From NCBI RefSeq assembly GCF_030272615.1, contig NC_081415.1, positions 505,997,373-506,061,372 on the forward strand: a stretch of DNA of 64,000 nucleotides. The letters run 5' to 3'. Under the pieces are notes generated by a model. That model was given only the letters and a program-made list of their open reading frames with translations. It ran no database searches and was not told where the DNA came from. Shown here piece by piece: positions 35,263 through 46,467 of this stretch. The DNA comes from Cryptomeria japonica (Eukaryota; Streptophyta; Pinopsida; Cupressales; Cupressaceae). Positions within the stretch are counted from its first letter, which is position 1, and every line of letters starts with the position of its first letter. The position numbers and the translations under genes were made by a program.

Positions 35263-36975
35263 CTCTTCAGAGTATCCTAATTCAAAAATACAAAAAAAAT
35301 TATAAAACAGAAAAAATCGTTACTTGGTGAAAACCTGGCAAACAGGCGCCTTGTGACACAAAAAACATTGAAAAATCGAAAAAAGTAAAGAGAAATAATT
35401 TCGTCCAACGGTGAAAACCACTTTGGTGGTGCCTTGGGCAAGTATCATGGTGAAAACTGGGTCACCAGCGCCATGTGTAGAGACATTGCTCCTCCCTCCT
35501 TCAAGATTCTCTTTCATCATTTCACTTTGCACACACTCACAACCTATTCGTTCATAATAAACTTACCCATTCCCATCATGGCTTGTTATTGATCTACCCA
35601 AGATTGGTTAGCCATTCATAATAAACCTCCCTTTTCACCTCCCTTTCCATCCATAATCAATCAGATCCTATCTGTGGCTAAGACAAAATCCTACGTCTAG
35701 TGATGGGTGTGGAACTGAGAACATCACATGTTTCGAGGAGTTCAGTTTCTTCCAGCTTTCTTCAGTCTATCCGCGCACAATCCGCAATAAAGCAACATTT
35801 GCATCACAAATCCGCAATAAAGTTTCATCTTCTCCACAATAAAGTATCAGTTTCATGGATTCAGTCAATTTTAGATGAGACACATCAGCAACAATGGGCT
35901 TCAACAAATCAAATCTTTCAACAGACTCAGACAACATTATGGTTCAGTGCTATCTATCCTTTCTGTGAAAGTAAACATTGTGACCACAATCAAATAAGAC
36001 TTATACAAGTGACAAGAGACACTAAACTTGAGGACTACAGTGGATGTTGGTGTCAAGTCTTGGTTTTCTTTTGATTTCATCTTTTTTGGTGACATGTCTT
36101 TTAGCTTTTCTGGGATGTCTTTGACTAGAGATTCTATCTCCAAGATGTCTTTGACTAGAAAGGCGAGGATGGGGTATCGTCACCATTTTGTATTTGCTGT
36201 CTGTGGATTGTCTCTTAGTAATGCTATGACTTGTCCAAGGATATGAGAACACTGTGAGTCTAGTATGAATTGGGGCATTCCTTGTTTGTGACTGTCTTAT
36301 CTCCATGCAAATAGGTACAATGACTTTCTGGGTCGAACATATGCCTCGATTGTCATAACCTACTTGCCATAATAAAGCTCAATGATGATAACGTACAAGA
36401 AGCTCTTTCACTTTCATATCTTCTGTCTTTCATCCCCCCTTTCTTGATTGACTTCCATCATCCTTCTCGAGTCCGCGTAGCCTGCTATCACATGACTGAG
36501 TATAATGACACACCAAAAACATTTGCATTTCATGTAGCTGCACCTACATTACCACATATAAGCATTTCATACATACATATAGATATCACAACTGTATCAC
36601 ATCCTGCACACAACACCTATTAGCACAATTTACATTTGCATTATCATATTCATCTACATTACATACATTCACATTTGCATCATGCATACACATATAAAAA
36701 CAAACAAAAAAAATAAATATTGCATTGCATCATATACATATTTGCATCCATATCATAAGCATCACATAAGAACATCTCATCACATAGGTACACATGCATA
36801 TAGTTGCCGCAAAGATGAATCATCTCATATATATATATATATAAAGTGTTATGATACAATGATGTCAAAATCATATGGCTACAATCACCTGCAGGTGTCT
36901 ACATCATTATACAAAATGATACAAAACTGATACAGAGGAACCCACTGATAGCTCCTCCTATCACTGCCGGCAGTG
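35263..36975 (+). other. 3' noncoding region of B after pol
   Basis: Three hairpin modules (35326-35472), a block shared with A (36105-36250, core TTGCTGTCTGTGG at 36194), a duplicated word GATGTCTTTGACTAGA (about 36114 and 36144), and a CATTTGCAT-rich stretch (36510-36730) ending in an AT microsatellite (36826-36842). No credible + strand gene. Confidence 0.7.
35326..35472 (+). other. Three GGTG-AAAA hairpin modules, element B
   Basis: 35326-35350: GGTG AAAA CCTG gcaaa CAGG CGCC. 35410-35433: GGTG AAAA CCAC tttg GTGG TGCC. 35449-35472: GGTG AAAA CTGG gtca CCAG CGCC. The inner arms differ in sequence but pair perfectly in all three; the outer arms keep GGTG/YGCC. Confidence 0.8.
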
Positions 36976-37359
36976 CTAGTCCTGTGGCTGGGTGTCCCAT
37001 GTCACGTGTCCTACTCTCATCTCCAGTCCTGGGTCCTGGAACACCCGTCTCAGGGCCTCTCTGTCGCCATCTCGATCATATGGGATCAACTCCCCATCGA
37101 TCGGTATCCGCAATATCCTGTATACATCCTCTAGGGTGACTGTCATCTCACCCATCGACAAATGAAACGTGCACGTCTCAGAGTGCCATCTCTCAGCCAG
37201 CGCAGTCAGCAAACCCATGTTTGCTTGAAACTCAGGTACATACAGCACATGTCTCAAACCCATCTCCTCGATGGCAGCTCTGTCCTCGAGCGACAACTCA
37301 GGTCGCAACCTTTGCGTCGACGGGAATCTCTCCCGTGACTCGAGCATCGACAAATACTC
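36976..37359 (-). CDS. Antisense PMD gene of element B, exon 2
   Basis: Follows acceptor TTTGACTGCAG|GAG and reads EYLSMLESRERF, then the PMD core: GLRHVLYVPEFQANMGLLTA, LAERWHSETCTFHLSMGEMT, VTLEDVYRILRIPIDGEL, ending at TQPQD and TGA. Joined in phase 0 to exon 1 it encodes 149 residues. Compared with A it stops early, just past the first third of the PMD, and lacks the R/G-rich and coiled-coil tail. Role unknown; PMD proteins MAIN/MAIL act in the nucleus in silencing and genome stability. No internal stop. Confidence 0.8.
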   Translation of the reverse strand, partial: EYLSMLESRERFPSTQRLRPELSLEDRAAIEEMGLRHVLYVPEFQANMGLLTALAERWHSETCTFHLSMGEMTVTLEDVYRILRIPIDGELIPYDRDGDREALRRVFQDPGLEMRVGHVTWDTQPQD

Positions 37360-37394
37360 CTGCAGTCAAACAACTCAATCATGTCAGTTATAGT

Positions 37395-37680
37395 GGCATT
37401 CACTGTTTATCACAAAATGCTACTCGCTATCTAAATGCATATGGCTATCTACCCTAGTGACACTCACTGTTCATCACAAAGTGTTGCTATTTATCCTAGT
37501 GGTACTCACTGTTCATCACAAAGTACTACGTGTGTGACACTCCCTGTTCATCACAAAGTGTTACTCACATTTGCACTCCCTATTCATCACAAAGTGCTGC
37601 TCATATTTCAGTACTCCCTGTTCATCACAAAGTACTCTATCTTGGTACTCATTGTTCATCACAAAGTGCCTTGATCTATC
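37395..37680. repeat. TTCATCACAAAGTG array
   Basis: Seven to eight copies of ctgTTCATCACAAAGTG separated by variable ~22-28 bp, overall period about 36-43 bp. Confidence 0.9.
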
Positions 37681-37784
37681 CTAGTCTTCCTAGAGGACCT
37701 GCTTGAGTGTATCCCCTCAGCAGCTTATCCAATCGACAACATATGTTCATCACAGAACTGTCGATTTGACCTAGAAGATGCAAA

Positions 37785-38070
37785 TTCCTACTTTTCCAAC
37801 GCAAACGCACTTCCATGACATAAACGCGCTCAAAGACTGCATAGACGCGCCTGGAAAACACAGACGCGCCTTCTTGACACAGACGTGCCTATGCTCTGCA
37901 TAGACGCGCCTGGTTGACATAGATGTGCCTTCTTGGCACAAATGCGCCTGAACAGCACAGACACAACCGCAATTGACGCAGACACGGGTCCAGACATAGA
38001 CACGCCTGGCACAAACACAGACGTGCCTAGCGAACACAAACACACCTGGCACCAACGCAGACGCGCCTAA
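37785..38070. repeat. ~21-bp AGACGCGCCT array
   Basis: More than a dozen degenerate copies of acagacgcgcctgg spaced about 20-22 bp. The GCGC core parallels the array at the same intron position in A, but the rest of the unit differs. Confidence 0.9.
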
Positions 38071-38182
38071 ACGTTTTTGACACTTTTTAGACCCTAGTCT
38101 AAGCGCATTTATTACCCTATTTGACATGCATTAATGAAAAAATTAAATGCGTCAAAGTACGAGGAGGTTTGGTGGTACTTAC

Positions 38183-38248
38183 CGGCTCTCTTGCCTCTGC
38201 TGGCCTCTGAAATCGGCGAACGTGGTCAAATCTGTGAGTGAAAGCCAT
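38183..38248 (-). CDS. Antisense PMD gene of element B, exon 1
   Basis: 22 codons from ATG at 38248: MAFTHRFDHVRRFQRPAEAR then EP, ending at CCG|GTAAGT in phase 0, which matches exon 2. A TATA box lies 91 bases upstream at 38347-38339 on -. Confidence 0.7.
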
Positions 38249-38338
38249 CGCTGTTGACTGCTCCTGCTCTATTTTCGCTCTGCAATATGCTCTTGTGAAT
38301 GTGTAGATGACAATGAGGATGTATTTTCCCCCATGGTC

Positions 38339-38347
38339 TATTTTATA
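38339..38347 (-). promoter_or_regulatory. Antisense TATA box, element B
   Basis: TATAAAATA on -, upstream of the antisense ATG. The hairpin module (38447-38583) lies 100-240 bases further upstream, so it could also act as promoter DNA for this gene. Confidence 0.55.
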
Positions 38348-38446
38348 GCCTACCCTAGCCCTTGCCTTCATTTTTTGAGTCAGTTTTCATTATCCCGTGA
38401 CTTTGTCACTTTATCTGGTCAATCCATTCTAGCCTTTCTTTCTTAT

Positions 38447-38593
38447 CGAGAGATTGTCTACAATCTTTTCAGACATTTTCATCCAATCTCTCGAGGGGGC
38501 ATATCATTCCGATTCTGGGGCAACTCTGTATTAGTTCATCTTATCTTCTTTGAAACAACGCGACAAGTCGCATTGTCTCAAAGAGGGGCAAAA
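38447..38593 (+). other. Double hairpin/purine module and polypurine tract, element B
   Basis: Perfect 10-bp inverted repeat CGAGAGATTG (38447-38456) / CAATCTCTCG (38484-38493), running into GAGGGGGC. A second, near-perfect inverted repeat spans 38548-38583 (arms CTTTGAAACAACGCGAC and GTCGCATTGTCTCAAAG), running into PPT AAAGAGGGGCAAAA (38580-38593). Confidence 0.85.
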
Positions 38594-39377
38594 TGTAGAC
38601 ACCCAAAATTGTCATGTCTAATTAAATAAATATTTTATTTATTTAATTATCTAAGCCTAATTCTTCTATTAATTAAATAAATCCTTATTTATTTAATTAA
38701 TTCATTTATCCTCTTCTAGCCTTATTCCTCATTTAAATAAATACATTTATTTATTTAAATTATCCTTTTCCTAAATTAAATAAATATTCTTATTTATTTA
38801 ATTATCCTACTTCTTCTATTAATTAAATAAATCTTTATTTATTTAATTAATTCATTAACCTTTTCTACCTATGACACATGTCATTCATCTCTTAATTCAT
38901 ACACTACCTACCCCTTTCATTATTTTATTATTTCTTTTACCTACCCTCTAATCATAGCCAACCTCCTTTTACACCTCTCAATCTTATCGCTCCATTTCAT
39001 ATTGTGTATTCTATATAAGGAGATGCTTCCTTCATTATCAAACCCTAATCATTCTATGCATTCTAATCATCTCTTATGCAATTGACTACACTACGATCCT
39101 ACTTGCAACCACATTCCATTCTTTGTTGAGCTCTTGTGCATATAAAATCTGAGAGCAAATATATCAAGCAAGATCAATGGAGATAGGAAGAATGGAGATC
39201 AAAACCCTATTGGACATGTGATGGTATAATCTTTGTGATTTCATGTGATTTGCATTGTCTTAGGTAATCTTCATATGTTATGGTGGATCTTTGTTGATTG
39301 TTAGGCTAGGGTTTTGTGGTTGAATCTATTTAGCCTTTCAATATTGTTATTATTGTTATCCATTTTCACCATATACA
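38594..39377 (+). mobile_element. 3' LTR of element B
   Basis: 784 bp, TGTAGACACCC...ATATACA; about nine substitutions from the 5' LTR and no length change. Followed by GTTAG (39378-39382). Confidence 0.95.
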
Positions 39378-39382
39378 GTTAG

Positions 39383-41455
39383 AGTAATTTGTTCAACCCC
39401 ACAAGCCCATGAATCAACTACCAGTAAAAGAATCACATTTGAAGAGAAGAAGCCATAACTAATGCTATGCAATCTTGAGAGATAATTGATACAAAGAATA
39501 ATCTGGTATTGAAATCAACATATAAATGAATTGGATAGATTTTAATGAACAAATAACTTGCTTTATAGAAAGAAAGAGAAATCTAATCTAAAATTAGGAA
39601 ACTAAAATTTTCTCAAAGAACTAAAGATCAACTCAACTAAGTGAACAAAGTGAATAAATTAATTAAAGGACCTAATTATACTTTTAATAAGGATATTGTC
39701 CTAATTACTCCAATGTATATTCTATTATGCCATGAGTTGTAAGACTAGATGCTTTTTTGTGATGTAAAATCTTTGAACAAATTTTATCAAGTCCAAAATA
39801 TTATGAAATGCTAAGATTTAAAGGACTGATTAGCTAATAAAGACTCACTTCCATTTTTATTGCTTCTTGGATGTTCCTTTTCTAAATATGGTCTCTTAAT
39901 GGTGTGTTTGTCTCAAAAAAATATTTCTAAAAGCATTTTGATTCTCATTTATATAATAAAGAGAAATTGGGTCATGTCTTCATCTTAGAGGATGCAATTT
40001 AAATAATCATTGCAAAAAATGATTGAAAAATAACTATAATACATTATTTTTGTAGGATGTGTCAGTGTCCCTCTCCTATTGTATGAATATATTATGGGAC
40101 AAATATTTGGTCAAATTCCTAATAGGGACTTATATTTATTCCTTTATCTTCTCCATTTCATCTTTTCATAATATTTTTGGAGACATATAGGGTTGAATTC
40201 AACTCTACTCTAGTAGGTGGCATTTTCTCAAAAAATTGATAGTGTGAATTCACTTACTATTCACTCACGTCTAGAAATAATTAGAATCAACCTTGTTGCT
40301 AACTCTCATTCAAATTCCCTTCTTTATGTGAATCATTTACAATTGTATATTGGTCAAATTCTCTATTTTCAAGCTTATAATATTTTAAATTCTGTCCATC
40401 TCCTTTTGAAACATGTTTTAAATTCTGTCCATCTCCTTTTGAAACATGTTGAGAAGGATCTCTTTAGTCATTATGTTCCTCCTCTGCCCAATTTGAGACA
40501 ACAGATTCCAGTGGTACTTGTGATGATTAATTGATAGAATATTCATGTGATGTTTAAATTGGTTGATGCAAGTCAAATACCAAACCAACAATATACTACA
40601 AACTATTTATGTCTTAAATGCGCTAGGAACTTCATACTTGATAGAGAAACACAACATAATCATTCTTTCTCAGACTTGAGATAAACAATTGAACACAAAA
40701 CTAATATTTGTCAAGATTAACAGAGCATAAACTATACACTATATAAGGGCACTAAATCAACATAATTAGATCAAATCAATTGTTTGAGACGATCAACAAA
40801 ACAGAAAAAAAAAACTTGCCCATAAATACCAGATAGAAGTGTGATGACAACAATATGTATACAAACTTTATTTAGACAAAACAACCAAAATTCAATTCAC
40901 CCAATCCTTTGTTGGTTTCTCGATGACACACTTCTTCTATTTCTGTTCTTCTAGCCTCCAACCCATATGATCAATCTCTATTTCTCCACAATACATGTCT
41001 TTGTGTCTAGCCTCTTTCTTTTAACCGAGGTTGTTCTCTCTTTCTGTTCAATTTCTTTTCTTCTTGATTGGTTCCCTCCATGTGTCGCCTGATGCTCCTA
41101 AATCAGTCTCCCTCTGGAGATAAAATAAAACATGTTCTCCTGAGCATGAAGTCATCAATGGAATGACATAATGTCTTTCCGTCAAGAGGCTCTCTCCCAT
41201 TGACCCCCTAGGTATGCACAAGCAATTACCTTTTTGCAAAATGGTCTACAATATCTGTTGAGAGAACTACCATAAGCTGAATATGCCTTCTTGAAATCAA
41301 GAACATCTACATTTATATCCTGCAAGTTCTCAAACCCAACATGAGTAGTTTAAATGGCATGAAATAACAAACGACTTTGACTCAACACATCAACAATCAC
41401 ACGTGCTTGCCAACTCAAATAAATCATCAAGCTATCCATTCTTGCAATAGAAAAA
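39383..41455. other. Unassigned sequence, flank of element B
   Basis: The first part should continue the 3' flank of the LINE hit by B, but no domain is readable. One 33-bp tandem duplication at 40383-40448. Confidence 0.4.
40383..40448 (+). repeat. 33-bp tandem duplication
   Basis: ttttaaattctgtccatctc... twice without a change, 40383-40415 and 40416-40448; recent by its identity. Confidence 0.95.
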
Positions 41456-41701
41456 TTATATTTGATCAATAGCAACTTGATTCATGCCTTTGGAACCATA
41501 GCACATTCTCCATTCTTCTTCTTTCATAGATACTAGAGAACAAGGGCTAAAACTCTCGTTTATCAACTCTTTCTCAAGGAATTCTTCAACCTTTAATGCT
41601 TGAATCTCATTTTCTATAGCTGTTTCAACCTCTACAATTGCTGCAATCTCATTCTTTGTTGCTTCGTATTCATGCACCAAAACAAGAAAATTAGAAACCA
41701 T
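41456..41701 (-). pseudogene. Gypsy RT N-terminal remnant
   Basis: VEEFLEKELINESFSPCS and EEEWRMCYGSKGMNQ resemble the chromovirus RT start (VEELLEKGLIRESLSPCA, WRMCVDSRAINK). Only ~45 residues remain, without an LTR or other domain nearby. Confidence 0.55.
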
Positions 41702-42146
41702 CTGATGCTCCTACATCATTGGTGTATCAATGTTTCCTTTTAGCATTAAGGCCTTATTGTTTGTTTGTTTTAATGAAATGCTACATTTTCATAAGACCTT
41801 TTGAATGTATCCCTATTCTAGATAAAAAATTATATATATTATAAATATTTTAGTTATCAATATGATACATAGTGGTATACCCACTTTTAATAGATAAAAA
41901 AGAAGAAAATATTGATTCATGCCTATCAAATCAAATTTTAAAACATATCTAATCTTTTAGTTTTACATTAATAAAAGAAAAAATGTAATAGATTAATCTT
42001 GTGTAATAGACTACATTACTGGAACCAAAATAACATGTAAACTATCATCATAATTCTTATAGATTGTCAACATTGATTTTTTTAAAAAAATAAAAAATAC
42101 TTGTACTAATATTTAAAAAAATAAATAAACAAGTGTAATATAGTAC

Positions 42147-42549
42147 TTGACGAAGATGCATCAAATTTGGGCACTAATGTCCCCAACTCGGAGACCATCA
42201 AGGAGGATATCAAGAACACCTCCCCTCATTCTAACACTTCCCTGCCCCACACCTCTGAGGGGGATGGTAGATATTCTGATGGCGGGAAGACTGCTGCTAA
42301 AGAAGGGGAGAAGGAAGAGGTGGTGCAGTGTTTGGGTTGTAGTGCTATCTCTGAAGATTTAAATGGTGTTAAGAAAAAGATGGAGCACCTGGAGTCCTAT
42401 GTCAACAAGATTGGGAAATTTGTTGTCAAAATGATGCACTTGTCGACTACCTCTCTATGATTGCTCCACCAGGATAAGGCTGATCCGGAAGGGCTGGAAA
42501 GCGACACCACTAAGGAACTGTTCCAGTTCCTGGCTGATGATGAAATTTG
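42147..42549 (+). other. Unrecognised acidic/coiled-coil reading frame
   Basis: A frame with one in-frame TGA near 42460: Ser/Thr/Asp-rich, then SEDLNGVKKKMEHLESYVNK, a likely coiled coil, ending TKELFQFLADDEI before a T-run (42549-42566). GC content is higher than in the surroundings. Could be LINE ORF1-like or a retroposed gene piece. Confidence 0.35.
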
Positions 42550-43745
42550 ATTTTTTTTTTTTTTTTAAATAATAACGGATATGTAATTTTCATCTAAAAA
42601 TATTTAACATGCACTTACAAGTATGAATTACGATGCATAAACAAATCGGGAACGTCTCTTTTTAATACAAAACATCTATAAAAGTACAAGAGAATTTTAG
42701 AAAACGATATTCCTTTCTGTTTTCTTTATAATTTCCTATATCTATCTAGAGGTAAATTATCATTAGGGCAATTTACCACCCAACCATAGACTTGGTTATC
42801 TCCTGTATATCTTTCTACTAAAACTGGTCTTGCCCTTCACAAGCGTTTAAGCAGTTTGATAGGTATAATGCCATCAGAGCCTGATTTTTTGACCCTACAC
42901 AACTCTAGTTGGTCACACACCATAGGAAACTCCTAACTAGTATGACCTCTAACTAGGTAGTTCATCTGAACCATGTGAATTGACAGATGCTCTCTTAGCA
43001 CAACATCGCCTTGACAAAAGGTTTTCATAATTGCAAACATGATTTAACGTGTAGTCAATGTTCACTACTCTACTCGGCTAGAACCAATATATAGGGTTTA
43101 GTCTTACTGACCATTAAGCTTGTTTCTTATGCTAACTACATATTGACATAAAACTAGGAACCCATTGGACTCTTAAGTTTGAATACCTCTCTATGCCTTT
43201 CTAGGTGTAGACTTTGTTGTGATGTGGTTATGGTCATCTACCATTCACAATAATTACGCTGAAAGCTTTCCCTATGTGAGCTTTACAAGCTCAATTGGAC
43301 AATCCATGATTAATATCATCTTAGAGATTTACAAGACGATTAAACCATTTACAACCATTAGATGGAAAAGCAACATAAATCCCACAAAATTTTATTTAAA
43401 CTCACCCAATATATTAAATCTTAGATTTTTGCTTTAAAACAATATCATTTGATAAAATACAATTTATAAAACACAATAAAACTCTATGTTAAAGACATCT
43501 TTTGTAGAAGTTTCCATTCTGAGATGGAGCATTTTATAGATTTTTAAAAAAGAATGATTTTAAGTAATTTACATATTTAATGTCAAAAATATCTTTCATA
43601 TCTACAAATTTCAATATAATAACAAAATCATTCTTTTTAAAAAATCTATAAAATTTAATTACTTAAAATAAATGAATATTATGTCAAAAATATCTTCCAT
43701 ATAAATGCAAATTTCAATATAGTAACAAAAGTATTCTTTTTCAAT
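42550..43745. other. Unassigned AT-rich sequence
   Basis: No gene recognised. A degenerate duplication occurs near 43545-43745 (tatcttycatat, aatttcaatatartaacaaa). Confidence 0.45.
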
Positions 43746-46467
43746 ATAATAACAAGTATGGAGGCAACATCTTTGAGTGGAAACCCGATGAAAAATTCTT
43801 GTGGTCTAGGATGATCCATAAACTTAGACTGAATGATCCACTGGCTAGCAAGAAGGAAGATAACAAAGATATATGGTATACTTGATGTAATTTCCAGTAG
43901 GGTAGTAAGAGAATCTCCAATAGACTTGATATATTATATTACAATAAAGATGTCCTCTCGGCTTCTAAGGATGCCAATGGCTGCTGTGTTAGGGTGGTCC
44001 CATATACCTTGTCAGACCACCACCCTATCATTGCAAATTTTGGCCTCCATCAATCTCTCTCTCAACAAAGTTATGGCAAAGATTCATTCTTGCTTAACAC
44101 CCATTTCCTGGAGGATGATGACATATTCTATGCATATTTCATCATCAGACAGTTCAACAATTGGATCCCCAGTCATCACAGTACTATTGATAAATAGAAT
44201 GCTTGCATACATAGTTGGAAAACCCTATTTCAAATAGTGGGAAAGAAAAAAGATAAGGACAATAGGAGAATGGAACTTAAATTGCATAACACTCTGGAGA
44301 AGGTTGAATTAGACTTACAATGCCACCCTGATCAGAAAGATATTGTTGAAACACATAGAACTACAAAAGATGCACTAAGGAAGATTCAAAATCACAAAGT
44401 TCAACGTCTGAAAATCAGATCCATGATTAACTAGCTAGTGCATGGGGACAAAGGATCCAAATTCTTCTTGTAATTTCTTAAAAGTAAGGAGGCCAAGGAA
44501 AATATAGATCATATTTGTTTGGATGGAATGAATACCTCTGATCAGTATAAGATTATATAGGCTTTTTCTCAATTCTACTCCAATCTTTTTACCTCTAAAA
44601 AGCCTAAGGGTCAATCGTGACCAAGACAGGGGAGGTATCAACAACATCATCCCCAGAAGCTGGATATGGGAGATTGTCAGCGACTAGAAAAGGAGATATC
44701 ATTTGAAGAAGTTTCTAAAGCAATCCAAGAGCTTAATAATGACAAGGCTCTAGGGTCTAATGGTCTCCCTGCTGAATTCTACAAGAAAAACATTGAGTGG
44801 ATTAGCTTAGATCTACTTCAGGTCTACAAAGAAGCCATTTATAGAGGTTCCCTGGGTACAAAAATCAATAGTGGTGTCATAAAGCTCATCCCTAAGGATA
44901 GGGATAAATCATTGCTCAAAAAATAAAGACCTATCACCTTGTTGAATGCTTCCTATAAAATTTTGGCTAAAATCTTGGCTAAGAGGTTTGAAGGGATCTT
45001 GCCCAAATTTGTTAACAACACTCAAACTGGGTTTGTGAAAGGAAGGTATATCTTGGAAAAACTAATCACTTTCTTGAAGGCCATGGAATGGGACAATCAC
45101 TTTGGACAAAAGGGAGCTATGTTTATGATTGACTTTGAAAAATCTTACAATAGAATTGAATGAAGCTTCATTATGATGATGTTAAAGGCTTTAGGCTTTC
45201 CTCAATATTTTTGTCAGATGGTTAAAAACTTAATGGTGGATACTATGGCATGTGTAGAGACCAATGTGATAAGATAATAAAACTTCCAACTTTCAAGATC
45301 TATAAGGCATGGATGCCCTCTTACCCCGACCATGTATGTCATTGTAGCTGATGCCCTGTATTATTTGTTGAGAGCCAGCATAGTCTATGGTATAATATTG
45401 CCTAATAAGAAAGATTTGTTGAATGTTTAGTTTGCTGATGATACCACCATACTACTCAAGTTGGAGGAGGATAATATGTCTGCCCTCATGTATAAGCTTG
45501 ATCTATTTTGTAAAGCCTCTGGTAGTAAGATTTCCTTGACCAAATCTACTCTACTCGGATGGGAACCCCAACCTCTAGACTGGCTTAGCACCTTTCCATT
45601 GGCATGGGGGGGATCCCAATAACCAAGTCAAGTACCTTGACATCCCCTTTTATATGAACCCAAATATGAAGGACATGTAGGAATGGATCAAAAATAAGGT
45701 TGACATGAAGATAAGTTGGAATAGACAATACTTTACTTTGACTAGTAGATTCCAAGGCTGCCAAAAGATATTGTCCTCCTATAACATATATTACATATCA
45801 TCTTGGCTATTCAGTAACTATCAGTTTGCCTTTATGCATAAAATCATCAAAGAGTTCCTTTGGTCTTATAGAATGGGTGGTAGGAAAAGACATGCCGTTA
45901 GATGGAGGTGGTGCATATTGAGTAAGTCCAAGGGAGGGATTGGTTTGAAGGATCTCAGGTTGCAAGGCATCTCACTTGCAGCTAAGTGGATTATAAAGGC
46001 CCTACAGGGTGAGGAGCCATGGAAAATCCTAGTAAGAAATAACATTGCCAATGCCACTCCTAAGAAGGGCCCTACCTGGAAGATGATACCCTTTTGTGAC
46101 CTAGTGGCAGGTAAGTTCTTTAGTGTTTAAATCTTTGTGGAGGGCCTGGGAAGAGATTAAACACTTGATTATTAACAATAGATTCATCAAGGAAGGGGAT
46201 GTTATATGGGGATAGAGGTCTTTCTAATGGGACCTGTCCCATAAGGGAAAAAATTTGGCTTTAACACGAGGGTTCTCTGCCTGAGCCTGGGCTAGAAAAG
46301 GTATCAAGGTGTTTGATGACATCATCAATGGAGGTCGGTTGTTGTCATGGCAGGAGTTATGCTCCAGATTTTCTATCCCTTCCTCCCAATAGAGAACTTA
46401 CTCCATCCTTGTTGCTGCCTACTCCTTACTCCCCCCCTCCCTATTGGACATTGTTGCTGCTAGGATA
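43746..46467 (+). mobile_element. L1-type LINE, endonuclease tail and RT (5' segment)
   Basis: FEWKPDEKFLWSRMI and LSDHHPIIANF (end of the APE endonuclease, 43770-44050); RT: DKALGSNGLPAEFYK (44740-44785), LNASYKILAKILAKR, QTGFVKGRYILEK (45025-45063), MIDFEKSYNRIE, RHGCPLTPTMYV and catalytic FADDTTILL (about 45432-45458); GGIGLKDLRLQGISLAAKW (45934-45990). Numerous stops. It is interrupted after SLLDIVAAR by an LTR at 46468 and resumes at 48685. Confidence 0.85.

Larger units (their letters stand above)
37360..38182 (-). other. Intron of antisense PMD gene of B with two tandem arrays
   Basis: Donor CCG|GTAAGT (38183/38182) and acceptor CTGCAG (37360), both close to plant consensus, 823 bp, phase 0 on both sides. 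Contains a ~36-43-bp array at 37395-37680 and a ~21-bp array at 37785-38070. Confidence 0.75.
27808..39377 (+). mobile_element. Internally deleted Tat-lineage retrotransposon B, complete with both LTRs
   Basis: 11,570 bp: LTR 27808-28591, PBS 28595, ~2.5-kb leader, Gag-protease ORF fused to the integrase C-terminus, long 3' region with a spliced antisense PMD gene, PPT 38580-38593, LTR 38594-39377, target duplication GTTAG. RT, both RNase H domains and the integrase core are absent, so the copy must have moved with proteins supplied by relatives. The LTRs differ at about nine of 784 positions. Confidence 0.93.

Noticed and set aside
37395-38070. Short regularly spaced repeats that could suggest a CRISPR array
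   Set aside because: Degenerate ~21- and ~40-bp repeats without uniform spacers, in a plant intron.
40217-40534. Frame faintly resembling Copia RNase H (KHVEKDLF near its end)
   Set aside because: Too few matching residues; the best part lies next to a 33-bp duplication, and no other Copia domain is near.
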